Source of the DNA: Buchananella hordeovulneris
Lineage (GTDB): Bacteria; Actinomycetota; Actinomycetes; Actinomycetales; Actinomycetaceae
Direction: 5' to 3'
DNA: 64,000 bases
NCBI RefSeq assembly: GCF_001907235.1
Contig: NZ_MQVS01000010.1
Location: forward strand, 32,389-96,388
This document shows positions 43,213-52,450 of this stretch, piece by piece. A program made the position numbers and the translations under genes. Each line of letters starts with the position of its first letter. The stretch's first letter is position 1. Under the pieces are notes generated by a model that worked only from the letters and a program-made list of their open reading frames with translations, ran no database searches and was not told where the DNA came from.

Positions 43213-43911
43213 ATGCGCCGCAAGTTTGTTATCGCGGCCGCGCTATTGGTCGCGGCATTATTGGCCGTCCCCCCGCTGATCGCGGCCGCGTCCGCCCCGC
43301 CCGGCCGGACGGCCCCCGGCAACGTACCAACCGCGGCCCCCACCGTCGCCACCCCGTCCAACAGCCCCAGCGTCAAGCCGCCATCCACCCTCCCCACCCC
43401 GGATCCCAACAAGCTGGGGAGCAACGTAACCGACGAGCACGGCCAACGGCTCTGGTTCGGGGAGGAGAGCCCGGAAGTCGCCGCACTCGGCGCGCAGGTC
43501 GACGAAATCTGGCACGTCAACATGCACAACATCGCCGGCACGGCCCTGACCTCGGATCGGCGGGCAGTGGAGGTCTACCTACGGGACCTAGACGGCCCGG
43601 GCGGGGCCGAATTGCAGGCCCTAAAGGAACAGGCAGGTGAGCGCCTCATCCTGATCCCGGGCCGACGCCTGCTTCAAACTGACACCCCGCGCATCAGCGA
43701 TCTCATTGCCCAACACGGGCTAGAGATTCCGGAAATGGCGGGACTGTCGATCAACATTTTGACCGACACCGTGGAAATCACGGTAGATGAGCGGGTGGCC
43801 GCCCAACTACCAGGCGGCAAGAGCCCCGGGCTGGCCGAGCTGGAACGCCTCCTGGCCGCACAAGACACTCCCGTGACCATCGTCCCCGGCGCGATCTCGA
43901 CCTTCGACTGA
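43213..43911 (+). CDS. Secreted protein of unknown function
   Basis: 232 residues. Signal peptide with a hydrophobic core (FVIAAALLVAALLAVPPLIA) and Ala-x-Ala cleavage near residue 27, then a Pro/Thr/Ser-rich linker to about residue 65 and a 165-residue domain starting near SNVTDEHGQRLWFGEE. That domain contains no Cys and no motif that I recognise. TAGGAGTCGCC precedes the ATG. It follows the lipoprotein array on the same strand, with its own terminator. Confidence 0.78.
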   Translation: MRRKFVIAAALLVAALLAVPPLIAAASAPPGRTAPGNVPTAAPTVATPSNSPSVKPPSTLPTPDPNKLGSNVTDEHGQRLWFGEESPEVAALGAQVDEIWHVNMHNIAGTALTSDRRAVEVYLRDLDGPGGAELQALKEQAGERLILIPGRRLLQTDTPRISDLIAQHGLEIPEMAGLSINILTDTVEITVDERVAAQLPGGKSPGLAELERLLAAQDTPVTIVPGAISTFD

Positions 43912-43920
43912 GCCAACCCC

Positions 43921-43955
43921 CGGGCCGGGCCGTCGACCATCGGCGGCCCGGCCCG
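43921..43955. terminator. Bidirectional terminator
   Basis: CGGGCCGGGCCG (43921-43932) and exact complement at 43944-43955 over an 11-base loop, between the secreted protein end and the FtsX-type permease end. Confidence 0.8.
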
Positions 43956-43981
43956 CTTCCGTCGACGGTCTGCCGCGACCA

Positions 43982-46345
43982 CTACTCGGCCAGCAACACG
44001 TAAGGCGAGATGGACTTGATGCGTCGAGTAACGAGCCAGGCCACCAGCCCCGAGGTCACCACCAACACCAAGGGCACTACCCACACGGGCCAGGTGGGGC
44101 TGGCGACGTCTATCTTCAACAGCCCCAACCGTCGTAGCAGGGCGCGCAGCAGCGGCAGGAAGGCCCACCACCCCGCCCCCGCCCCCAGCGCGGAGCCGAC
44201 CAGCACCGGCGGCAGCACCGCCCACCGCACCTGGCTGGCCACCTCCCGGTGCGCGAAACCGAGCGCCTTCATGATCCCGAGTTGCAGGCGGCTTTGCACC
44301 ACCACGGTGCTGACCACCAGGGACAAGATCAGCACCACGATCGTGCCAGTGAACGCCGAGATAGTCCCCGCCAGGACCGGTACCACCTGGACGTAGCTCT
44401 TTAAGGATCCGACCAGCAGGGCGTACCGGTTCGTGGCCTCCACCTGGTCGCCGTAGCGGTCGCGGATTTGCCCCACCACCGCGTCGATGTCGCCAGTCAC
44501 CTGCAACGCGACGGAACGCGGCTCGAACGCCGGATCGAGGCGCTGGAAGGCCGCAGTGGGGAAGTAGGCAAAACGGCCAAGCTGCGTCACTCCGCTGACG
44601 ATGCCGGTGACCACGTAGTCGGCGCGCTGGCCCGCGGCCTCCACCGTCCACACGTCTCCCACCGCTAGACCGTAGTGATCTGCCAGGCCCGTGCCGAGCG
44701 CCACCTCGTTGGCGTGGCGCGGCCACCGCCCTGCGTACAGTTGCCCATCGCCGAGCTGGGAGTAGGCGTCGGTGAGGAAGTAGAAACCGCCGATATCGCC
44801 GAGGTCGCCCCGCCGGTACTCCATGAGGTAGCCGTCACGCACCCCCGGCAGCTGGCGGCTGGTGCGCAGCACCTCCTCCAAGTCCCCCTCCGGCTTGACG
44901 TCCACGTTGACATCCTCGACGTCGCCCACCAGCAGGCGGATGGCGCTGTCGCCATTCCCGAGGGTGGAGGCCAGCGAGCTGAGGAACACCCCCGTGAAGG
45001 CGGCAATGGCGGTGATGAGAAGCACCGCGCTACTGCGGCCCGCGGCCTGCCCGGCAGCCTTGATGCCGAGCAGCGGCGCCAGGGGGCCGCGCGTGCGTTC
45101 CAGCGGCAGCCAGGTTCGCCGGAAGGCGTGGTCGCTGGTGCCGCCGCGCAGGGCCGCCACCACGGGCGTGCGGCGCAGACGCCAGGCGACAAGCAGGCCC
45201 GTGGCGAGCACGACGAGCGTCAACACGGCCGCAACCCCCAGCACTAGGGGCACCGCCGACTGCGGGCGCCAGGTGATGCCGGTCTGGGCGCGCAGCAGCG
45301 GCTGCAGTTTGCCCAAAGCCGGGGCCGCCAGCACTCCCCCGAGAAGGGCACCGCCCGCCCCCAGCAACACGAAGGGAGCCATGCACGACACCATCACCTG
45401 CCACACCCCGAATCCCATAGCCCGCAGCACCCCCACCTGGGGCAGATCGCGGACGATGGCGTTGCGGAGCATGAAGCTGAGCACGACCACCAGCACCAGC
45501 AGCACCAGCGCCGCGAACGACAGCAGCGTCAGCGAGATGATGGCCATCGGTGCGCGCACCGCCTCCTCCAGCAGCCCCAGGTCGGTGGTAAAGACCGCCA
45601 GTTCGGTGCTGGCCGGCAGCCGGGCGGCCTGCAGGGCGGCCCGCTCCGCCTCGACCTGGGCACTGTTGGCCTCCGTCGCGTTGGCGGCCGCCACCTGCCA
45701 CGCCTCCCCGGTGAAGGCCTTGTCCTGCGGGGAGTCGGCCGTCCCGACGCGCTCCTGCAGCGCCGCCAGGTCGGCCGCCGGTACCCAGATCCAGTAGGTG
45801 CTGATGCCCGGCACCCCGCCGTAGGTGTCCTCCACGAAGCCTTGAATGTGGAAGGAGTGGCGCGCGCCGTCGGCCGTGATCGTCACCTCGTCGCCGAGCT
45901 GGTAGCCGCCGACATCTTGAAAGACGCGCGAGACCCAGGCGGGCTGCGGGACGGGATGGGCCAGTTCCGCCACCACGGTGCGTTGCCCCAACTGCTGCCG
46001 CCCGTCCACGGCCTCCACGACGAAGGCCTCGCCGAACTTTTCGCCGTTCCGGTACGCCGAGTTGTGCAGGATCACCACCGGTAGGCTCTCCAGCCGCGAC
46101 ACCCGCGGATCGGCCGCCAAGTGCTGGCGGAACTCGGTGGCCCCCGGCGCGGTCGGCACCACCACCATGAGCTCCGGGGCGTGCCAGGCCCGCCGCTGGG
46201 CGTCGATGGCGGCGGAGTGCTTGGTCAGCAGCTGCAGCGCCACCCCGGCCAGCAGCCCGGATACCACGCTCAACACCGTGACGATGCAAAGCAGGGGCCA
46301 GTGCTTGCGCACCACGCGACGAATCAGCAGCCCGGTGCCTCCCAT
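43982..46345 (-). CDS. FtsX/MacB-type ABC permease (large, two-repeat)
   Basis: About 787 residues from the ATG at 46343-46345 (GTGs three and two codons upstream are alternatives). One N-terminal membrane segment, a large outer domain (about residues 50-270), then a block of membrane helices, a second outer domain and a final block, as in duplicated FtsX permeases. These work with a MacB-like ATPase in antimicrobial-peptide or lipid export. The start lies five bases past the ATPase stop. Confidence 0.88.
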   Translation of the reverse strand: MGGTGLLIRRVVRKHWPLLCIVTVLSVVSGLLAGVALQLLTKHSAAIDAQRRAWHAPELMVVVPTAPGATEFRQHLAADPRVSRLESLPVVILHNSAYRNGEKFGEAFVVEAVDGRQQLGQRTVVAELAHPVPQPAWVSRVFQDVGGYQLGDEVTITADGARHSFHIQGFVEDTYGGVPGISTYWIWVPAADLAALQERVGTADSPQDKAFTGEAWQVAAANATEANSAQVEAERAALQAARLPASTELAVFTTDLGLLEEAVRAPMAIISLTLLSFAALVLLVLVVVLSFMLRNAIVRDLPQVGVLRAMGFGVWQVMVSCMAPFVLLGAGGALLGGVLAAPALGKLQPLLRAQTGITWRPQSAVPLVLGVAAVLTLVVLATGLLVAWRLRRTPVVAALRGGTSDHAFRRTWLPLERTRGPLAPLLGIKAAGQAAGRSSAVLLITAIAAFTGVFLSSLASTLGNGDSAIRLLVGDVEDVNVDVKPEGDLEEVLRTSRQLPGVRDGYLMEYRRGDLGDIGGFYFLTDAYSQLGDGQLYAGRWPRHANEVALGTGLADHYGLAVGDVWTVEAAGQRADYVVTGIVSGVTQLGRFAYFPTAAFQRLDPAFEPRSVALQVTGDIDAVVGQIRDRYGDQVEATNRYALLVGSLKSYVQVVPVLAGTISAFTGTIVVLILSLVVSTVVVQSRLQLGIMKALGFAHREVASQVRWAVLPPVLVGSALGAGAGWWAFLPLLRALLRRLGLLKIDVASPTWPVWVVPLVLVVTSGLVAWLVTRRIKSISPYVLLAE

Positions 46346-46347
46346 GC

Positions 46348-47112
46348 TCACCACCCCATCTCGGACAGAAAGGCGGTCAGTTGCCCGGTGCGGGCCGCCT
46401 CGTCGCCTGCCAAGGTCAACTCCCCCGCCACCTTGCCGTCCCGCAGGTAGCAGATCCGGTTGCCGCAGATGGCCGAGCGCACGTCGTGGGTAACCATGAC
46501 GATGGTTTGCCCGTCGGCGTGCACCTGCCGCAACAGGTCGAGCACGGCGTCGGAGTATTCGGAGTTCAGCTGCCCGGTGGGTTCGTCGGCGAACAGCACC
46601 GCCGGTCTGTTCATGAGCGCGCGGGCGATGGCCACCCGCTGGGCCTCGCCCCCTGACAGCATGGCGGGGAACTTTTGCAAGTCCCGCGCCTGCAGACCGA
46701 TGCGTTCGGCCAGTTCCTGGGCGCGAGCATTGACGACGCGACGGCTACGTTCCTGCAGCAGCCCGGCGACCAGCAGGTTGTCCCGCACCGACAGGGCGTC
46801 GAGCAGGTGGACCTGTTGGAAGACGAAGGCACAGTGTTGGCGGCGGAAACGGGCGCGCTTGTCTTCAGACAGCTGCGTGATATCCACGCTCGAGATTTCG
46901 ACGCTGCCGAGGGTGGGCTTGTCGAGCCCGGACAGGGCGTAAAGCAGCGTCGACTTGCCGGCCCCCGAGGGCCCCATGATGACGGTGAAGGACCCGGCGG
47001 CGATCTCCAGGTCGAGGTTGCGCAGGACGTGCTGCTGCACCCCATTGTGCGAGAACGTCTTGGACAGTTTGCGGGTACGGATGATCGCCGGGGTGACGGC
47101 ACGTTGCGGCAT
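46348..47112 (-). CDS. MacB/LolD-type ABC ATPase
   Basis: 254 residues. Walker A GPSGAGKSTLL, Q-loop FVFQQVHLLDAL, signature LSGGEAQRVAIARAL, Walker B VLFADEPTGQLNSE and switch VTHD. The DEPTGQLN pattern is that of the LolD/MacB/BceA group. It starts 106 bases after the kinase gene, and the gap holds a direct-repeat operator candidate, so it is probably the regulated target of the adjacent two-component system. Confidence 0.94.
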   Translation of the reverse strand: MPQRAVTPAIIRTRKLSKTFSHNGVQQHVLRNLDLEIAAGSFTVIMGPSGAGKSTLLYALSGLDKPTLGSVEISSVDITQLSEDKRARFRRQHCAFVFQQVHLLDALSVRDNLLVAGLLQERSRRVVNARAQELAERIGLQARDLQKFPAMLSGGEAQRVAIARALMNRPAVLFADEPTGQLNSEYSDAVLDLLRQVHADGQTIVMVTHDVRSAICGNRICYLRDGKVAGELTLAGDEAARTGQLTAFLSEMGW

Positions 47113-47165
47113 GTCTCTCTCCTCTCGGTGAGATTCACGCTAGTGACCGCCCGGCAACGTCTCAC

Positions 47166-47192
47166 TTACAGTTTTCTTACAAACCGCCTACA
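47166..47192 (-). promoter_or_regulatory. Three direct half-sites at 11-bp spacing, response-regulator box candidate
   Basis: TTACA at 47166-47170, TTACA at 47177-47181 and CTACA at 47188-47192 (TGTAA/TGTAG on the coding strand), each exactly 11 bases apart. Direct repeats in phase with one helical turn are the usual binding site of OmpR-family regulators. The site lies 54-80 bases upstream of the ABC ATPase start. Confidence 0.6.
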
Positions 47193-47218
47193 GTTGCGGC
47201 TCCCACGACCACCCGGGG

Positions 47219-48481
47219 TCAGGCCAGCGGCAAGCCGACGGTGAGGGCAAAACCCGTGGGGGTGTTGGCCGCGGTGATATGTCCGCCCATGGCGCCCACC
47301 AGCTGACTGCAGGTGTACAGGCCGAGGCCGTGGCCGGGCACATTGGCCGCGTTTTGCCCGCGGTAGCCGCGTTGGAAGATGGCCGCCAGTTCGCCGTCGT
47401 GCACCCCGGGACCGGTGTCGCTCACCAGCAGCCGCAACTCGTCGTCGTCCAAAACGAAGTCGATCCGCGGGTCGTGCCCGGCGTACTTGCGGGCGTTCTC
47501 GCACAGGTTTTGCAGCACCTGACTCACCCGCACCGGATCGGCCAGCACGAGGGCCGCCGGGGGCGGGGCAACCACGGTCCCTTCCAGGGTCGCCTGCGTG
47601 CACAGGTGCGCTAGTTGGGAGGAGGTCAACGCGACGGGGGTGACCGTCAGCTGGCTTTCCGGGGTGGCGGAGGCCGCGAAGATGTCGTCCACCAGGGCGG
47701 CCACCTGGTGGCTCTTGGCCACGAGCAGGTCCAGGCGCTCGCGACTGGCAGGGCCCGTGGTTTGCAGGGCCAGCAACTCGGCGGTGGCGCTGAGCGTGGA
47801 CAACGGGGTGCGCAGGTCGTGTCCCAGTTGGGCCAGCAGCTCGGCTTTGGACGCCTGCACCGCCAATTCGCGGGCGCGGGCGGCGGCCAGCTCGCTGCGC
47901 AGCAGGTCGAAGGACTGCTGCCAGGCCCCGAAGGCGTCGTCTTTCTCCCGCAGCAGTGGGGTGTCCAGACGGCCCGCCGCCACCTCGGTGGCAAAGTTCT
48001 CCAGCCGACGGAAGGGTCGCACCAGGCGTCGCCAACCCCACCCGGCCAGCCCCAATCCCACCACCAGCAGGGCGGCCAGCAGGCCGGTCAGTTGCCAGGC
48101 CAGCTGCTGGTGGGCGGCGCGCAGGGCGGCGAGCGTGGCGGGATCGGCGTAGAGGAAACCCACCTGCCGCCCGTCCACGACGACGGGCGCGCCGAGCAGG
48201 TGCCGCCGGGCCGCGGCGGCCGGCAGGCTCTCCCCCGCCGTCAACTCGGTGATGGTGGAGGCGATCAGCTGCCCGTCGGCGTCCACGACCGCCACCGGCA
48301 GCTCCAGGCCCACCAGCGGGGTCGGCGAGGTCAGTGGCCAGGCCGCCGTCACCTCCTGCACGACGCTGTTGAACGCCACGGCCTGGTGCGGCACCGACCG
48401 GGACAGGCTCACCCAGAGCAGGCCGATGGCCGCCCCAACCGCGGCGAGCAGGGCCACCACCGCCCACCGCAGCCCCCGCAT
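47219..48481 (-). CDS. Sensor histidine kinase (OmpR-system partner)
   Basis: 420 residues from the ATG at 48479-48481, overlapping the regulator stop (ATGA). Two membrane segments (VVALLAAVGAAIGLLWVSLS and the second near LTGLLAALLVVGLGLAGWGW, core LAALLVVGLGLAGW) enclose an outer sensor of about 115 residues. A HAMP-like linker, His site LAQLGHDLRTPLSTL, N-box NLCENARKYAG and G-boxes VSDTGPGVHDGEL and GHGLGLYTCSQLVGAMGG follow. The signal is probably an envelope or peptide stress, guessed from the exporter next to it. Confidence 0.93.
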   Translation of the reverse strand: MRGLRWAVVALLAAVGAAIGLLWVSLSRSVPHQAVAFNSVVQEVTAAWPLTSPTPLVGLELPVAVVDADGQLIASTITELTAGESLPAAAARRHLLGAPVVVDGRQVGFLYADPATLAALRAAHQQLAWQLTGLLAALLVVGLGLAGWGWRRLVRPFRRLENFATEVAAGRLDTPLLREKDDAFGAWQQSFDLLRSELAAARARELAVQASKAELLAQLGHDLRTPLSTLSATAELLALQTTGPASRERLDLLVAKSHQVAALVDDIFAASATPESQLTVTPVALTSSQLAHLCTQATLEGTVVAPPPAALVLADPVRVSQVLQNLCENARKYAGHDPRIDFVLDDDELRLLVSDTGPGVHDGELAAIFQRGYRGQNAANVPGHGLGLYTCSQLVGAMGGHITAANTPTGFALTVGLPLA

Positions 48482-49158
48482 CAGCGCGCCTCGAACAGGT
48501 AGCCGCGGCCCCGCACGGTGTGCACGTAGGTCGGGGCGTCCGGGTCGGGTTCGATGCGGGTGCGCAGGCGCCGCACCTGGACCGACAGCGCCCCTTCGGA
48601 GGTGAACAGGTCGCCCCACACCGCCTGGGTGATGTCGGCCTTCGGACACACGGCCCCGGCGTGGCCCACGAGGTGGCGCAGCAGGCGATCCTCTTGCGCG
48701 GTGAGCGCCAACTCCTGCCCCGCCAGGTAGGTGCGGCCGGTGTCGGCCTCGATCCGCAGGTGACCGTCGTCGAAGAGCACCGCCACCGGGGCCGCGGTCT
48801 CAGCAGCGCGATCCAGGCAGCGGCGCACCTTGGCCAGCAGCACCGCCAGGGAGAAGGGCTTGGTGACGTAGTCGTCGGCCCCCAAGGTCAGGGCCCGCAC
48901 CTGGTCGACCTCCGCCTGCCGCGCCGAGACGACGATGATCGGCCCGGCGTACCGGGCACGCACCTGCTGGCACAGCTCGAAGCCGCTCAAGCCCGGCAGG
49001 TTAACGTCCACGATCAGCACGCCCGGCGGCTGCCGACTCACCGCCGCCAGGCCCTCCTCGCCCGTACCAACGTGCTGGACGGTGAGGCCGAAGGCCTGCA
49101 GGTAGTCGGCCGTGGCCAGGGCGAGGTCCGGTTCGTCCTCGACGATCAAAACGTCCAT
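48481..49158 (-). CDS. OmpR/PhoB family response regulator
   Basis: 225 residues from the ATG at 49156-49158. Receiver: VLIVEDEPDLALA, phospho-Asp in VLIVDVNLPGLSG, Lys in ADDYVTKPFSLAVLLAKVR. DNA-binding winged helix ends VQVRRLRTRIEPDP and VHTVRGRGYLFEA. It is the first gene of a four-gene minus-strand unit (regulator, kinase, ATPase, permease). Confidence 0.94.
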   Translation of the reverse strand: MDVLIVEDEPDLALATADYLQAFGLTVQHVGTGEEGLAAVSRQPPGVLIVDVNLPGLSGFELCQQVRARYAGPIIVVSARQAEVDQVRALTLGADDYVTKPFSLAVLLAKVRRCLDRAAETAAPVAVLFDDGHLRIEADTGRTYLAGQELALTAQEDRLLRHLVGHAGAVCPKADITQAVWGDLFTSEGALSVQVRRLRTRIEPDPDAPTYVHTVRGRGYLFEAR

Positions 49159-49218
49159 GCCTGGCTCCCCTGCGGTCGTTACCCGTCCACTGTAGTGCCG
49201 ACTGCGAGCGCACACAGG

Positions 49219-49253
49219 GCGGGGGCGGGCTGCCCTTGGCCACCCGCCCCCGC
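49219..49253 (-). terminator. Terminator of the lutABC operon
   Basis: GCGGGGGCGGG (49219-49229) pairs with CCCGCCCCCGC (49243-49253) over a 13-base loop, 14 bases past the lutC stop. Confidence 0.8.
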
Positions 49254-49266
49254 TCCGTTGTCTGGC

Positions 49267-49917
49267 TTAGCCGACGATGGCGACCCCCAGCTGCCGGGGG
49301 CCGTGCACGCCGTTGATGCGCACCAGCTCAATGTCGGAGGTGGCGCTCGGTCCGGCGATCCAGGTCAGGGGTCGGGTCGGGTGCTCACCGAGGATGGCCA
49401 CGGCCTGCGGGACGGTCGGCTGGATCGTTTCGCGTTCCAGGACGATCACGTGCTTGTCGGGCACCAGGGTGATGGCGCGGCGGCCTTGGTCTTCCTGCCC
49501 GTCGAGCACGATGGTGCCGGACAGGGAGATGCCGAGCCGACAGCAGGTCAGCACCGCATCGGTGGCATCCAGTTCGTCCTTGCTTAGGGGCTGCTCGCGG
49601 GTGTCGACCCGCACCTCGCGGTCACCGCGGGCGGCGGCCTGCTGGTATGCGGCGGGCAGGCCAGCGGGGATCACGACGCTGCGGGCCTGCCCGAGCAGGG
49701 CGTCGATGGCGTCGGCCACGGCCTGCCTGTCGGCCACCACCCGCACGTCAGCCCCGTAGTCCTCCAGGGACTCAACCATGGCCTCGACGACGGGCGCCGA
49801 GCCGGGAGCGTGCTCCCCCACCTGGCGGTAGTCGCGCGGCACCGGCGGGGCGGGGGCCCGCTGGGACTTGGCCAGGGCGTCACGTACGCGGGCCAGAATC
49901 GCGGTTTTGGCGTCCAT
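49267..49917 (-). CDS. lutC: Lactate utilization protein C (LUD domain)
   Basis: 216 residues from the ATG at 49915-49917, overlapping the lutB stop (ATGA). Contains the LUD core: SVVIPAGLPAAY, CRLGISLSGTIVLD, LVPDKHVIVLE and the C-terminal WIAGPSATSDIELVRINGVHGP. It is the third part of the iron-sulfur L-lactate oxidation complex (LutABC), which makes pyruvate without LldD. Confidence 0.94.
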   Translation of the reverse strand: MDAKTAILARVRDALAKSQRAPAPPVPRDYRQVGEHAPGSAPVVEAMVESLEDYGADVRVVADRQAVADAIDALLGQARSVVIPAGLPAAYQQAAARGDREVRVDTREQPLSKDELDATDAVLTCCRLGISLSGTIVLDGQEDQGRRAITLVPDKHVIVLERETIQPTVPQAVAILGEHPTRPLTWIAGPSATSDIELVRINGVHGPRQLGVAIVG

Positions 49918-51443
49918 CACTTGCCTTTCTTTTCGCCGTGCGTGCGGTCCCACCACTGCCGGAAGGTCTCTTTGGGGGCCACCGGCAGGTCACGCACCCC
50001 GGTCCACAGGGAGGCGGGGAAGGGCAACGCTCCGATGCGGTTCTTCTTGCGGCCGAGCAGCCGGGTGACCTTCAGGGGTTTGGTGGCCAGCTTCCAGGCG
50101 CGGGCGCTGGACATGGGCCGCGTGGAGGCCTTCATGCCGATGTCCCACATGTCCGGCAGGGTCTTGCCGGCTTCCTCCACGCTGCGGGCACGCAGGTGGA
50201 TGAGGACGTCGGGGATTTCGATCTTCACCGGGCATACGTCTCCGCACGCCCCACACAGGGAGGAGGCGAAGGGCAGGGTGTGGACGGGGTCGTCGTGCTT
50301 GAGGCCCTGGGTCAGTTGCGGGGTGAGGATGGCCCCGATGGGGCCCGGGTAGACGGAGCCGTAGGCATGCCCACCGGTGTGCTGGTAGACGGGGCAGATG
50401 TTCATGCAGGCGCCGCAGCGGATGCAGTGCAGGGCCTGCCGTCCGATGGCGTCGGTGAGGACGCGCGAGCGGCCGTTGTCCATGAGGATGAGGTGGAACT
50501 CTTGCGGTCCGTCACCCTCGTGCACCCCCGTCCACATGGAGGTGTAGGGGTTCATGCGCTCCCCGGTGGCCGAACGCGGCAGCAATTGGCTGAAGACCTC
50601 CACGTCGCGGAAGCGCGGCACCACCTTCTCGATGCCCATCAGGGTGATCAGGGTGTCGGGCAGGGTCAGGCACATGCGGCCATTGCCTTCCGACTCGTAA
50701 ATGGACACGGTGCCGGTTTCGGCGATTCCCATGTTGGTGCCGGAGACGGCGACGGTGGCCTGGAGGAACTTTTTGCGCAGGTGCATGCGCGCCGTGTTGG
50801 TCAGCTCCTGCGGGTCGGTGGACAGGTCGCGCGGGGCGTTTGGCATCTTGTCGAGGAAGATGCCGCGCACTTCGGCTCGGTTGCGGTGAATGGCGGGCAC
50901 GACGATGTGGCTGGGCATGTCGTCGGCCAACTGCACGATCATCTCGGCCAGGTCGGTCTCGTGGGCCTTGACGCCCCGCTCGGCGAGGTACTCGTTCAGG
51001 TTGGTCTCTTGGGTGGCCATCGACTTGACCTTGACGACGTCGTCGACGCCCTTGGAGCGGATGATGTCCAGGACGATGGCGTTGGCTTCGGCGGCGTCGC
51101 GGGCCCAGTGGACGATGCCGCCGTTGGCCTCGACATTAGCGGCGAACTGTTCAAGCAGTTCGGGCAGGTTGCTCATGACCTCGTGCTTGATGGCGGCCCC
51201 GGCGGCGCGCAGCTCTTCCCAGTCGGGCATTTCTTCGACCCGCAGGGCCCGCTTGCCGCGGATGGTGCGGGTGGCGTAGCCGAGGTTGCGCCGCATCTGG
51301 GTGTTGGCCAGGGTGCGGTGGGCACCTTCCTGGAAGGTGGGACCCCAGCGTAGGGTATCGGCGGGCTGCTTGACGGTGGTGATCCAGCCGCCGGTGTTTT
51401 GGGCCCCGGCGGGGCGGGGCATGCCCAGGAATACTTCACTCAT
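49917..51443 (-). CDS. lutB: Lactate utilization iron-sulfur protein B
   Basis: 508 residues from the ATG at 51441-51443. A LUD domain (GTNMGIAETGTV) is followed by two [4Fe-4S] cysteine motifs, CIRCGACMNICPVY and CGACGDVCPV. It overlaps lutA by ATGA and lutC likewise, so all three are coupled. The frame is open upstream to 51590, but only the ATG at 51443 fits the operon and family start. Confidence 0.96.
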   Translation of the reverse strand: MSEVFLGMPRPAGAQNTGGWITTVKQPADTLRWGPTFQEGAHRTLANTQMRRNLGYATRTIRGKRALRVEEMPDWEELRAAGAAIKHEVMSNLPELLEQFAANVEANGGIVHWARDAAEANAIVLDIIRSKGVDDVVKVKSMATQETNLNEYLAERGVKAHETDLAEMIVQLADDMPSHIVVPAIHRNRAEVRGIFLDKMPNAPRDLSTDPQELTNTARMHLRKKFLQATVAVSGTNMGIAETGTVSIYESEGNGRMCLTLPDTLITLMGIEKVVPRFRDVEVFSQLLPRSATGERMNPYTSMWTGVHEGDGPQEFHLILMDNGRSRVLTDAIGRQALHCIRCGACMNICPVYQHTGGHAYGSVYPGPIGAILTPQLTQGLKHDDPVHTLPFASSLCGACGDVCPVKIEIPDVLIHLRARSVEEAGKTLPDMWDIGMKASTRPMSSARAWKLATKPLKVTRLLGRKKNRIGALPFPASLWTGVRDLPVAPKETFRQWWDRTHGEKKGK

Positions 51444-52249
51444 CGCGTACTCGCTTCCAGGCTGGCGGGGGCAAAGGAGACGTTGCCGACGAACGGGGCG
51501 TCCTGGGTGGAGGCCAAGATTTCGGCCATGTGCATGATGCGCACCCCGGAGTTGAGGCGCGCCAGGCCGCCCCCGATGTTCATGAGGCACGAGTAGTCGC
51601 CGGTGGTGAGGATCTCGGCCTGCGTGGACAGCACGTTGGTCATCTTGGCGGCCAGCATGGCGGCGGAGGTCTCGTGGTTTTTCATGGAGAAGGTGCCGCC
51701 GAAGCCGCAGCAGACCTCCGCGTCGGGCAGGTCGACGAGGTCGATGCCTTGCACGGCGCGCAGCAGCCGGTAGGGCCGGTCACCGACCTTGGCCACCCGC
51801 ATCGAGTGGCAGGTGGGGTGGTAGACGACGCGATGGGGGAAGTAGGCGCCGACGTCGACGACGCCGAGCACGTCGACGAGGAGTTCGGACAGGTCGTAGG
51901 TGTGCTTGGCGATGGCGCGCGCCTGGTCGGCCAGGGCGTCCTGGCCGACGTGTTCGAGCACCATGGATTGTTCGTGCCGCACGGCGCCGGTGCAGGAACC
52001 GGAGGGGACGACGATGGCGTCCCACTCCCCGTCGAGCACGGGGGTGAAGGTGCGCACGTGGTTGGCAACGATGGAGCTGGCTTCCTTGAAGTAGCCGGTA
52101 TTGGCGTGCATTTGTCCGCAGCACACCTGGCCCTCCGGGAAGACGACTTCGTGCCCGAGTCGCTCCAGCAGGGTGACGGTGGCTTGGGGCGCCTGCGGGA
52201 ACATGGCGTCCCCGATACATGTTGCGAACAGGGCGATACGCACCTGCAT
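51440..52249 (-). CDS. lutA: Lactate utilization protein A (CCG domains)
   Basis: 269 residues, ATG with CAAAGGAGGGG upstream. Two CCG domains typical of heterodisulfide-reductase-like proteins: FPEGQVCCGQMHANTG and DAEVCCGFGGTFSMKN, with FATCIGDAMFP at the N-terminus. It is the first gene of lutABC. With the lactate permease at 53934 the region makes up a lactate uptake and oxidation module. Confidence 0.96.
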   Translation of the reverse strand: MQVRIALFATCIGDAMFPQAPQATVTLLERLGHEVVFPEGQVCCGQMHANTGYFKEASSIVANHVRTFTPVLDGEWDAIVVPSGSCTGAVRHEQSMVLEHVGQDALADQARAIAKHTYDLSELLVDVLGVVDVGAYFPHRVVYHPTCHSMRVAKVGDRPYRLLRAVQGIDLVDLPDAEVCCGFGGTFSMKNHETSAAMLAAKMTNVLSTQAEILTTGDYSCLMNIGGGLARLNSGVRIMHMAEILASTQDAPFVGNVSFAPASLEASTR

Positions 52250-52309
52250 CCCCTCCTTTGGGTGACCACTAGGTTTAGGTTTGCCACGCTAAGGGGCGAC
52301 GCAACCAGT

Positions 52310-52339
52310 TTCATACCTCGTCGCCTTTTTTCGTTGCAA
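52310..52339 (-). promoter_or_regulatory. Promoter candidate for lutABC
   Basis: On the minus strand TTGCAA (52334-52339), an 18-base spacer and TATGAA (52310-52315). GGCGACG/CGTCGCC inverted arms (52323-ish and 52296-ish) flank the -10, which may be a repressor site. No other promoter-like sequence stands out in the 201-base gap 52250-52450. Confidence 0.45.
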
Positions 52340-52450
52340 ATAAGGCGATAAAGCGCTTCACTGACCCGGAGGGTGGCGGCGGTGCACGGCCAGCAAAACG
52401 TGACACGGCAGGCACGAAATGGGCGGCGCGGGGGCGGCCTGGCCGGGCAG

